Source: Caballeronia concitans
Lineage (GTDB): Bacteria; Pseudomonadota; Gammaproteobacteria; Burkholderiales; Burkholderiaceae
Assembly (NCBI RefSeq): GCF_001544615.1
Contig: NZ_FCNV02000021.1
Coordinates: forward strand, 1 to 45,826
DNA: 45,826 nucleotides
Reading direction: 5' to 3'
Positions 17,298 through 23,555 of this stretch are shown one piece after another. The position numbers and the translations under genes are program-made. The notes beneath the pieces were generated by a model, which saw only the letters and a program-made list of their open reading frames with translations, had not been told where the DNA came from and made no database searches. Each line of letters opens with the position of its first letter. The first letter of the stretch is position 1.

Positions 17298-17327
17298 TTG
17301 ACTCCTTTCGCACTCAACTCAGATAAT
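17298..17327 (+). promoter_or_regulatory. parA promoter
   Basis: TTGACT (17298-17303), an 18-bp spacer, then GATAAT (17322-17327), 30 bp before the parA start. The CAACTCA repeats overlap the -10 end, so binding of the small partition protein would repress transcription. Confidence 0.65.
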
Positions 17328-17347
17328 CAACTCATTTACTCAACTCA
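17315..17347. repeat. par operator/centromere repeats
   Basis: CAACTCA occurs at 17315, 17328 and 17341, spaced exactly 13 bp. Inverted TGAGTTG copies and variants lie between parA and the next gene (18002-18034: TGAGTTG, TTAACTCA, GAGTTGAG). This fits the binding-site arrays of ribbon-helix-helix partition proteins. Confidence 0.6.
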
Positions 17348-17356
17348 GAGGCTGCC

Positions 17357-18004
17357 ATGATTGTTCTAGTCGGTGCAGAAAAAGGGGGCGTGGGGAAATC
17401 CACCATCGCCAGCAATCTAGCCGTTCATTTAGCGCATAACGGCGTAGACGTGGTGCTGCTGGATACGGACGGGCAAGCGACGTGCGCCCGTTTCATCGAG
17501 CGCCGCGACGAAGCCGGCATAACTCCCCCCGTTCCGTGCGTCCAGCGCACGGGCGACGTGGCCGCCACGCTACGAGACTTGGCGCGCCGCTATCAAGTCA
17601 TCGTGGTGGATGCAGGGGGCCGGGATTCGCGCGAAATGCGTTCGGCGATGGCGGTTGCCAATCTGCTGTTAGTGCCGACGCGTGCCAGTCAAGCCGACCT
17701 GGAAACGCTGCCTAAGGTTAATGAGTTGATCGCCCTCGCACGCGGGCTGAACCCTGAATTGAAGGCGTCGGCGGTGTTGTCGATGGCTCCATCGAACCCG
17801 GTGATTCGTGAAGTGGAAGACGCCCGCGAACTGATGGCACAGTTCGACCAACTGGAGCTGGCCGATACCATCATTCGCGACCGCAAGGCTTATCGGGATG
17901 CACTGCTTAGTGGGCAAGGAGTGGTGGAACGGGACAACTCCCAGGCGCGCGCCGAAATCCAATTGCTGGCTCAGGAATTCTTCGAGCTAGAGCCATCAAT
18001 CTGA
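17357..18004 (+). CDS. parA: ParA-family partition ATPase (ParF-type)
   Basis: 215 residues. Deviant Walker A motif at residues 9-16 (KGGVGKST), Walker A' near VVLLDTDGQATC, and IVVDAGG...S (Walker B-like). The short length without an N-terminal helix-turn-helix is characteristic of the type Ib ParF/Soj-like plasmid group, which moves plasmids on the nucleoid or by polymerisation. The partner is the small gene at 18035, 30 bp downstream. The operon is flanked by CAACTCA/TGAGTTG repeats, supporting autoregulation. The start ATG 17357 begins the first strand directly, as usual. Confidence 0.92.
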   Translation: MIVLVGAEKGGVGKSTIASNLAVHLAHNGVDVVLLDTDGQATCARFIERRDEAGITPPVPCVQRTGDVAATLRDLARRYQVIVVDAGGRDSREMRSAMAVANLLLVPTRASQADLETLPKVNELIALARGLNPELKASAVLSMAPSNPVIREVEDARELMAQFDQLELADTIIRDRKAYRDALLSGQGVVERDNSQARAEIQLLAQEFFELEPSI

Positions 18005-18034
18005 GTTGATGATTAACTCATTGGAGTTGAGTGA

Positions 18035-18274
18035 ATGAGTAAATTTAAGATTTCCAGCAACACAACCCGCACGGAAAAGCCAGCCACGCGCGAAGAATTC
18101 GTTTCCGGTGCCGCCCTCGTTCAATCGCAGGCCGGCACGCGACCGCCTAAGCCGGTTCGCCTCAATCTTGACCTAGACCCTGAATTGCATCGGCAGCTTA
18201 AATTGCGTGCCGTCGAAAACGGAATGACCATCGCGCAGCTGGTGCGCGGGCTGATCGCGCAGGAGATCGGCTAG
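18035..18274 (+). CDS. ribbon-helix-helix partition protein (ParG-like)
   Basis: 79 residues. The C-terminal KPVRLNLDLDPELHRQLKLR then AVENGMTIAQLVRGLI is a ribbon-helix-helix: a beta strand (VRLNLDL) and two helices. The basic, flexible N-terminal half fits ParG, whose tail stimulates the ParF ATPase. It follows parA, and the intergenic gap contains the same heptamer repeats as the promoter, the likely DNA target. Confidence 0.8.
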   Translation: MSKFKISSNTTRTEKPATREEFVSGAALVQSQAGTRPPKPVRLNLDLDPELHRQLKLRAVENGMTIAQLVRGLIAQEIG

Positions 18275-18340
18275 ACCGTGGCCCACCAAAAGTCGTGACG
18301 CCAAGCTGAAGCCTTCTTTCTAACCCGAAGGGGGGCTTTG

Positions 18341-18445
18341 ATGTACCAGTGCACAACAGCAGGACGGTGGGTAAAGTTAGTGCAGCTTTTTGCCGATGTA
18401 TCCGGCATTGGCGACGACGCCCAGGCATGGGCGCAATGTGACTAG
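18341..18445 (+). CDS. possible 34-residue ORF
   Basis: MYQCTTAGRWVKLVQLFADV and 14 further residues, from ATG 18341 preceded by GGGGGG (18330-18335) at 5 nt spacing. No homologue recognised. It may be chance or part of a structured leader, since the preceding sequence can fold into an imperfect hairpin (AAGCCTTC...GAAGGGGGGCTT). Confidence 0.3.
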   Translation: MYQCTTAGRWVKLVQLFADVSGIGDDAQAWAQCD

Positions 18446-18527
18446 AAGTGCAGCGAAGCGCGGCGCTGTGAATGGATCGCTGCGTGTCCGCTCGATGATT
18501 TGAACGACAACGAAGAAGAGAGCAACA

Positions 18528-18929
18528 ATGAAAAAAACACTACGGGGAATGGTGGTGCTGGTGGGGTTGACCGTGTTCGGGGTGGCGCAAGGGGCAAACT
18601 GGGTGATGTTGTCAGCGCAAAGCAATGTGAGCACATACCTGATTGATACGGACTCAATCGTTAAGGGGCAAAACGACACAGTACGCGCCTGGATTCAGGA
18701 GCGCCCGAAAGTCATCCCAATGAAGCTCTCAAATGGGGTGGCCTATGACGATCATAAGTATCTCACCCTGGTCTACTGCAAGACCCGCATGAATTCCGTT
18801 GGGCCGTCCTATTGGTACTTAGTTGGAAACCCCGTTTTCACAATGGGCGGTTATTCAGAACCATCCGAGGTTATCCCTGATTCAATGGGTGAAGCCATTT
18901 GGACGACGCTGTGCCGCCCGGGAACGTAA
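18528..18929 (+). CDS. secreted surface-adhesin-E-like protein
   Basis: 133 residues. Signal peptide MKKTLRGMVVLVGLTVFGVAQG, then WVMLSAQSNVSTYLIDTDSI and a C-terminal region with two cysteines (YCKTR, TLCRPG). The pattern W-x-x-x...YIDxxSI matches the surface-adhesin E family, a small periplasmic or surface protein common in Burkholderiales. It stands alone on the plasmid between par and rep, with a terminator downstream. Role in adhesion is a family label only. Confidence 0.75.
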   Translation: MKKTLRGMVVLVGLTVFGVAQGANWVMLSAQSNVSTYLIDTDSIVKGQNDTVRAWIQERPKVIPMKLSNGVAYDDHKYLTLVYCKTRMNSVGPSYWYLVGNPVFTMGGYSEPSEVIPDSMGEAIWTTLCRPGT

Positions 18930-19003
18930 GCGCCCAATCTTGCGTTGCAGCATGCCCGCCAGCGGCAGGCGCCATAGGTGAAACGCTAACACGCCCCTTT
19001 CAT

Positions 19004-19026
19004 CCGCCCTGGGTGGCGGGGTTTTT
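19004..19026 (+). terminator. Rho-independent terminator
   Basis: CCGCC (19004-19008) and GGCGG (19015-19019) form a stem followed by GGTTTTT. It terminates the adhesin-like gene. Confidence 0.65.
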
Positions 19027-19055
19027 GTGCGGGCGGCGCACGCAATGTAGGTAGG

Positions 19056-19361
19056 ATGATCGCGTTTTCCTCTCAACCAGAACGAGAAGCCATGGACTAT
19101 TTAGAGCGCGCATATCACGAGCCTTGGGACTTCAATCCGGCCGTTCATAGCGAGCCACCATCCTCGTTCGACAGCACCCCGACTCACGACACCAGCACGC
19201 CAGCAGCAACCCACTCTTCAACAGGTGCCGCTGGCGGTTTCATCAACAACAATCCGGAACTCGTTGCTGTCGTGATCGCGGCAGCGGTGCCGCTCGTTGT
19301 CCAAGCAAGCATATGGGGCTTTCGGCGCGCCAGTGAATGGTTGCGTCAAAGTGACGCCTGA
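19056..19361 (+). CDS. small membrane-anchored hypothetical protein
   Basis: 101 residues from ATG 19056, or 89 from ATG 19092. An N-terminal Pro/Ser/Thr-rich soluble part (PPSSFDSTPTHDTSTPAATH) precedes a single C-terminal hydrophobic helix (LVAVVIAAAVPLVVQASIW) and a short basic tail. This is a tail-anchored topology. Unknown function. Confidence 0.5.
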   Translation: MIAFSSQPEREAMDYLERAYHEPWDFNPAVHSEPPSSFDSTPTHDTSTPAATHSSTGAAGGFINNNPELVAVVIAAAVPLVVQASIWGFRRASEWLRQSDA

Positions 19362-19598
19362 CTCTCATTGAGGATCGCTACCAGACCGGGAAAATACACG
19401 TCACAGCGTTCCTCGTGAGAGGTTGCGCTCCGGTTCGGGCAGTCGTTAGCCCCGCGCCTAAGTCCGTCGGAGGAAAGTCCGGGCCGCGGCGGGCCACGAG
19501 TCGCGCGAGTTGATACCGGGTCGCCGTTCGCAGCGCGAGCATACATCGAGTGACTCGCGCTGCGGCCACGTCTTCAAGGGCCACGCTTTCTAGTCCGG
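19362..19598. other. intergenic region between convergent genes
   Basis: No gene supported. It lies between the 3' ends of the 19056 gene and rep. Confidence 0.35.
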
Positions 19599-20375
19599 TC
19601 ATAGCAACCGGCCCTGCGGATCGCGTTCGAACGTGAAACGGACAGCCTTCACCTTGCGACCCGCCTTGATCGGCTCCCATTCGATGATCCAGCCGTCTTT
19701 CGCGTTGAGTTCCGCAACGGCCGGCTCGATGATGCGTCGCTTGATATTGTTGAAGTTCTCGCGCTGCTTCTCAGTGGCATCCATCGCGGTAGCAAAGTCG
19801 TCGATGTCGTACTCGGCCCATCCGGTCGACTTGAAACGCGTCAGCAGCTCGAGCAGCCGCCAGGAATAGATCGATCGCAGCGCAGACGCCTGCTGAAGCT
19901 GATAGGTCGTGAACTGTCCCTTCAACGCAGTTAAATGGGGCAGCAAGTCAGGCCACCAATGAAGTTCCACCCATCCTTCACCGACTTGGTATTTCACGAT
20001 CCCCACCCAACGCATTTGAACCTTCGTCGGTGGAAGTGGGGCGCCGTTGCGACGATGCGCGGCCTCATAAAAAGTGATCGATCTACTGTAGAGCGTCTTG
20101 GCCGCAGCCTGAAGCTGCTCGTATGCGGTATTGGGGTCGACGTGGAACGTCTCCGCGTACTCGGTAGCCGTGATCCGGGTAATGGGCGTCTCACCGCCTT
20201 GTGGAGCTCGACGGCTATCCAGTTTGCTGACCGCCGCGGCAACGATGCGCTTTTCGGCCAAAGTCAGTCCCTGTCCCGCTCGCGTAAGGGCGTTGCTCAT
20301 AGAGATCCATCGATCGCCGGCCGGTCGGTTAAGGCCAAGCAAGTAATTCGCTGTCTTCGCTACATTGCTGCTCAC
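19599..20375 (-). CDS. rep: Rep_3-family plasmid replication initiator
   Basis: 258 residues with the RepB/Rep_3 double winged-helix pattern: LIMSNALTRA-like opening (here ISMSNALTRAGQGLTLAEKR), FHVDPNTAYEQLQAAAKTLY, QLQQASALRSIYSWRLLELL and a C-terminal winged helix (NIKRRIIEPAVAELN). Rep binds iterons and opens the origin. Start is GTG 20375 with GGAGG 5 nt upstream. The DNA just upstream carries TGACGCAAT sites (autorepression) and, 300 bp further, the iterons. The gene is complete, so the plasmid could in principle still fire from its own origin. Confidence 0.9.
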   Translation of the reverse strand: MSSNVAKTANYLLGLNRPAGDRWISMSNALTRAGQGLTLAEKRIVAAAVSKLDSRRAPQGGETPITRITATEYAETFHVDPNTAYEQLQAAAKTLYSRSITFYEAAHRRNGAPLPPTKVQMRWVGIVKYQVGEGWVELHWWPDLLPHLTALKGQFTTYQLQQASALRSIYSWRLLELLTRFKSTGWAEYDIDDFATAMDATEKQRENFNNIKRRIIEPAVAELNAKDGWIIEWEPIKAGRKVKAVRFTFERDPQGRLL

Positions 20376-20402
20376 ATCTTCCTCCGCGTCGTGCGGAGAC
20401 TC

Positions 20403-20466
20403 TGACGCAATCGCCCCATTGCGTCAATAAAATCTCATGACGCAATTACCCGAAACTTGACGCAAT
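20403..20466. repeat. Rep operator repeats TGACGCAAT
   Basis: TGACGCAAT at 20403, 20438 and 20458, plus an inverted ATTGCGTCA at 20418-20426. The first pair forms an inverted repeat with a 6-bp gap just upstream of the rep start, the usual place where Rep dimers repress their gene. The core GACGCA is shared with the iterons. Confidence 0.7.
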
Positions 20467-20558
20467 ACAGAGATCAGTACAGTTACTTTCCTGCCCGCCT
20501 GCCTGTGTCCGGCGTTTGGGCATACATATGGCCATCCATACCTCATGCGATGCCTTAA

Positions 20559-20594
20559 TTCCTTGGTTCCTTGGTTCCTTGATTCCTTGATTCC
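20559..20594. repeat. 8-bp tandem repeats in the origin region
   Basis: TTCCTTGG, TTCCTTGG, TTCCTTGA, TTCCTTGA and a final TTCC run without gaps. The perfect palindrome TTGCTTGCAAGCAA follows at 20611-20624. Confidence 0.7.
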
Positions 20595-20659
20595 AAGCTT
20601 GCTTGGAAGGTTGCTTGCAAGCAAGAAACCAAGTTCCCAAGAAGAGGGCCGCGGTTGCT

Positions 20660-20668
20660 TGTGGATAG
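20660..20668 (+). promoter_or_regulatory. putative DnaA box
   Basis: TGTGGATAG differs by one base from TGTGGATAA, the complement of TTATCCACA. It directly precedes the first iteron. Confidence 0.5.
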
Positions 20669-20670
20669 CG

Positions 20671-20828
20671 CCCGGAAAAAGACGCACAGACCCGGAAAAA
20701 GACGTAGTTGACCCGGAAAAAGACGCAATAGCATCCTTCAAAGCCTTGCGGGGTAAGGCTCACAGCCTCTTATAAACAAGAAAAAACTATCTAAAAACCT
20801 TCACGCCAAGGCAACCCGGAAAAAGACG
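20671..20828. repeat. plasmid origin iterons and AT-rich zone
   Basis: CCCGGAAAAAGACG occurs at 20671, 20691, 20712 and 20815. The first three are spaced 20-21 bp, about two helical turns, as expected for Rep-bound iterons. Between the third and fourth lies an AT-rich stretch (20768-20802), a likely strand-opening site. With the DnaA-like box and rep this forms a complete theta-type origin. Confidence 0.8.
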
Positions 20829-20901
20829 CAGTTCATGGCTCCCCTAGGTACATGTGAGCTTGTGCCCTGCCGTGCATAGGCGCGGGAATTAAATGATATC
20901 T

Positions 20902-20931
20902 TTGCACCCTATAGTACTTTTGATGTATGAT
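20902..20931 (+). promoter_or_regulatory. sigma-70-type promoter of the small RNA
   Basis: TTGCAC (20902-20907), 18 bp, TATGAT (20926-20931). It drives plus-strand transcription into the structured region that ends at the terminator near 21078. Confidence 0.55.
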
Positions 20932-20937
20932 TTCTTC

Positions 20938-21079
20938 CGTGGAGCGCATACGCTGGTGTCCTCTCAGGAGGTAGCGCCCATGCCGCCAACTCATGTTTTC
21001 ATGAGCTGGCCTCCGCCAAAGGTGGACATACCCAAGAGGCCCAGCATTATTCTTAAAGCCCGCTTTCGAGCGGGCTTTT
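20938..21079 (+). ncRNA. structured small RNA candidate
   Basis: A transcript of about 140 nt is defined by a good promoter and a strong terminator. It can close with GCTGG (20952-20956) against CCAGC (21041-21045) and CCTCT (20960-20964) against AGAGG (21035-21039). It encloses an 11-bp hairpin, 20985-20995 with 21000-21010 around a TTTT loop (one mismatch). An alternative pairing is GGAGG (20967) with CCTCC (21010). The architecture recalls phage C4-type antisense RNAs, but that is not confirmed. A short ATG frame at 20981 with an AGGAGGT site overlaps it. Confidence 0.5.
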
Positions 21080-21080
21080 T
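21055..21080 (+). terminator. Rho-independent terminator
   Basis: AAAGCCCGC (21055-21063) and GCGGGCTTT (21070-21078) form a perfect 9-bp stem with a 6-nt loop followed by T residues. It ends the small RNA and also lies at the 3' end of the convergent gene at 21080. Confidence 0.85.
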
Positions 21081-21679
21081 CATTTCTGCTGCTTGTCGTT
21101 CTCAGTATCGCCATCATCAGCCGAGAAGTTTTGCAAGAAATCCTCGCGGTGCTTGAACCACTCCGCAACTAGGGCGGGTAACTTCAACGAACCAGTCCAC
21201 CTCAGGTTCTCAGGCTTGCTCTGCCTATAGTGGTAACTGGTCACGCTAAGCCTAAGCGCGACAGGACTCCCAGCTTTAGAACGATCAAACGTAAACAACA
21301 CGTACCATCCGCGCCACTTTTGGGTAGTCGTAGCATCGTGAATATGGATGTAGTTTCCCTTGTCGAGCTTGTAACAAGAGCTACCACCTTGCTCAATAAG
21401 CGTCCGCATACGCTCGGGAAGAGCTAACGATGTTTGGTAGCGCCGGGGGCAAAAATCACGATGCCCTGTGTGGTCCGTCATAAAGTAAAGTGGGCTATCC
21501 ATGCGAACCGTGCTCCGCTTCCCGTCGGTGTAGCAGTGAGGCGAAAAAATTACTACGGTAGGAACACGATAGCGCTTGCCCTGGACGGTCACCGACATGA
21601 CAGAGCTAATCGGCTGCATATGGTCGAAGGTGTAAGTTCTACCGTCTGGGCTCTCGAATGGTGGATATGGCGCAGCCAT
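21080..21679 (-). CDS. hypothetical protein, 199 aa
   Basis: It begins MAAPYPPFESPDGRTYTFDH and includes YRVPTVVIFSPHCYTDGKRS, a GNYIHIHD motif and a C-terminal helical part rich in Trp, Lys and Asp (EWFKHREDFLQNF). No signal peptide or membrane helix. The family is not recognised. No clear ribosome site before ATG 21679; a later internal Met is possible. It may be co-transcribed with the interrupted ORF at 22130-21798. Confidence 0.5.
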   Translation of the reverse strand: MAAPYPPFESPDGRTYTFDHMQPISSVMSVTVQGKRYRVPTVVIFSPHCYTDGKRSTVRMDSPLYFMTDHTGHRDFCPRRYQTSLALPERMRTLIEQGGSSCYKLDKGNYIHIHDATTTQKWRGWYVLFTFDRSKAGSPVALRLSVTSYHYRQSKPENLRWTGSLKLPALVAEWFKHREDFLQNFSADDGDTENDKQQK

Positions 21680-21797
21680 CGTGGAATCGAAGAAGGAAAA
21701 CTTGCTACTCTACCCGATGACAGATGGCAATTCGGATTACACGCAACAGCTCTAACCAGCGGCGTGCTTTCCTACGCTGAGCGCCGACGCTTTGCCA

Positions 21798-22130
21798 TTA
21801 CGCTAGACGTGACATCGGAGTGAGCTCGTAGATCGCATGCACGTTCGAGGGTCCGCCGGGCAAGTTGCAGCACCGGATGTGAGCTTCCCCTTGACCGCGA
21901 GGCTGCTCATGAACGAGACGGTAGAAGACCTGCCCCACACGGCGACGAACATCATGGGGCAACGACTCCCACTGCACCGCGTGTTCCGAATCGGTCTTGC
22001 ATAGATCGCGAAGCGTTCCAATGCGATGCTCCCGCAAAGCACGCAACTAGGCGAGCAGGCGCTCGGCGACGGTAGTAGCTTCAAAGGAACGACAAGTCGG
22101 GGAAAAATGGGAAATTGGTTCGATGGGCAT
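21798..22130 (-). pseudogene. small gene interrupted by an in-frame TAG
   Basis: ATG 22130 has GGGAGG at 4 nt. It encodes MPIEPISHFSPTCRSFEATT then VAERLLA, followed by TAG (22049-22047). The same frame continues without gap as LRALREHRIGTLRDLCKTDS..WESLPHDVRRRVGQVFYRLV and stops at 21798. Both halves look like one 110-residue protein with a DUF1413-like C-terminus (weak resemblance). TTG at 22046 could restart translation but has no ribosome site. Confidence 0.55.
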
Positions 22131-22427
22131 AGCGCCTCCCAATGGTGTGATGAAGGACGCCACCAAGAAATATCAGGTGGCTTGCTATATAAGAAGCATG
22201 GCCCGAAAAACTACACCGATTGTCCCTTGTGTAAACGACTGTTACACCAAACGGTCACAAAAGTCTTCTGGCAACGCAAATCGGCAAGAACGTCTGGCTC
22301 GATCGAAGGGTTCAGCGCCCGATGTAGCGGACCAGCTTTGGTGCCACCGCTCGTACACGTATTGCCTGGCTTGGCAGGGCTCGACAGTGTCATGATGGTA
22401 GACAAGATCATTAACAGGACACGGAAG

Positions 22428-22865
22428 ATGACCTTAACACTGCCGCCGGAGAAAGCCAGCGCGCCGATCACTACCATCGACTCGGCCCCGAATGAAGCGA
22501 CGCTTAAGCCTAGTACTTCTGGCATGACGCCGAGGATGCTCATGTGGCTAAAGAAAATCGAACAATGGGACTGGCTGACGCAAAAGCATTTAACACATGT
22601 GGTGCTTCTCCATAGCGACGCCGCACACGCGGACTTCTTGAAGCCCAATGAATATCGAACGCGCATGCTGAGGCGAGCAGCTGACGAAGCCACGCGCGAA
22701 TTACCTGACGAATTCCAGCCTCTTGTTATGGCTGAGGCGAACAAAGGCCTTTTTTGCAGGGCTGATCAGGGTCGCTTTGCCGACTACTTCGAAGAACTTC
22801 TGCCGTATGACGAGGAACGTCAGATACTTTTCGGAGATGACGCCTCGAATACACACGAGGATTGA
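22428..22865 (+). CDS. hypothetical protein, about 145 aa
   Basis: The frame is open from 22026, but the part before 22428 looks non-coding. ATG 22428 starts MTLTLPPEKASAPITTIDSA, then a helical core (MLMWLKKIEQWDWLTQKHLT, RRAADEATRELPDEFQPLVM) and an acidic end. GGA lies at 22423. No family recognised. Convergent with the repeats downstream. Confidence 0.5.
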   Translation: MTLTLPPEKASAPITTIDSAPNEATLKPSTSGMTPRMLMWLKKIEQWDWLTQKHLTHVVLLHSDAAHADFLKPNEYRTRMLRRAADEATRELPDEFQPLVMAEANKGLFCRADQGRFADYFEELLPYDEERQILFGDDASNTHED

Positions 22866-22893
22866 TGTTCGACTCAGCAAAGAGCAGCGTGAA

Positions 22894-23163
22894 CGGCCCC
22901 GCCAGTACTGCAAACCTAGGCGGGCTTGCGGATCGTCCAGCACATTCCGACGATCACCGTTCATCGGTGAGTATAGAAGAGGAACGGCCCCCGGCCGGAC
23001 TTCGGACGTAGCCGGGATTGCTGGCGGTCGCAGTGATATTCCCGACCTCCGCCGTTCGAATGTCAGTATACAGCGGCCCCGCCAGTACCACGAGCTTAGG
23101 CGAGGTGAAGGAACTACGCCGTTCACTCCCGAGTTCCGCCGCACAAAGCATTATGATGGGAGC
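22894..23163. repeat. three degenerate ~90-bp GC-rich repeats
   Basis: Units begin CGGCCCC at 22894, 22985 and 23074 (spacing 91 and 89). They share a start (CGGCCCCGCCAGTAC in units 1 and 3), a middle TAGGCGGG/TAGCCGGG block and an end like GTTC...TGAGTAT. A fourth, inverted copy of unit 1 lies at 27803-27873. No gene is supported here. Confidence 0.6.
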
Positions 23164-23192
23164 TTATTGCCGTGAGCGAGTGGCAGTACTTA

Positions 23193-23381
23193 CTATTCTT
23201 CGTGACGGTTGCAAAGCCAACTGAGAAAAGCGAAACCGTACCAGATTGCGGCCGCAATGGCGCCGCCAATCCAAGCGCCAACACCAGTGCCATATTCTTT
23301 GATCCATGGCAGGCTGATAAAGCCCCAAAGGATGAGTTGGGCGAGGAGTTTGTAGTCTGCGGCTGTCTTTTCCCTTTTCAT
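23193..23381 (-). CDS. small membrane protein, 62 aa
   Basis: MKREKTAADYKLLAQLILWG, then two hydrophobic stretches (LILWGFISLPWI and WIGGAIAAAIWYGFAFLSWL) and a charged end NRHEE. It is probably a two-helix or hairpin inner-membrane peptide. Weak ribosome site (AGAGA). Unknown function; it lies downstream of the primase-helicase. Confidence 0.5.
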   Translation of the reverse strand: MKREKTAADYKLLAQLILWGFISLPWIKEYGTGVGAWIGGAIAAAIWYGFAFLSWLCNRHEE

Positions 23382-23555
23382 TTCTGGTCTCTATTTAGTT
23401 TTGCAATCGTTCTACGGCATCAGCCAGTTCTGGTCTGTGGTGTCTAGCACGAAGCAGGGTTTCGCTGTGAGCGTGTCAATGCGAAAGCCGGTTCGTGCCA
23501 CGTCCGGTTTTGCACGTTTTCGGGGATTTCGGGCAAATCCAAAATCACAAGAAAA

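Noticed and set aside
22026-22427. N-terminal extension of the 22428 gene
   Set aside because: Composition looks non-coding and it overlaps the opposite-strand gene at 22130-21798.
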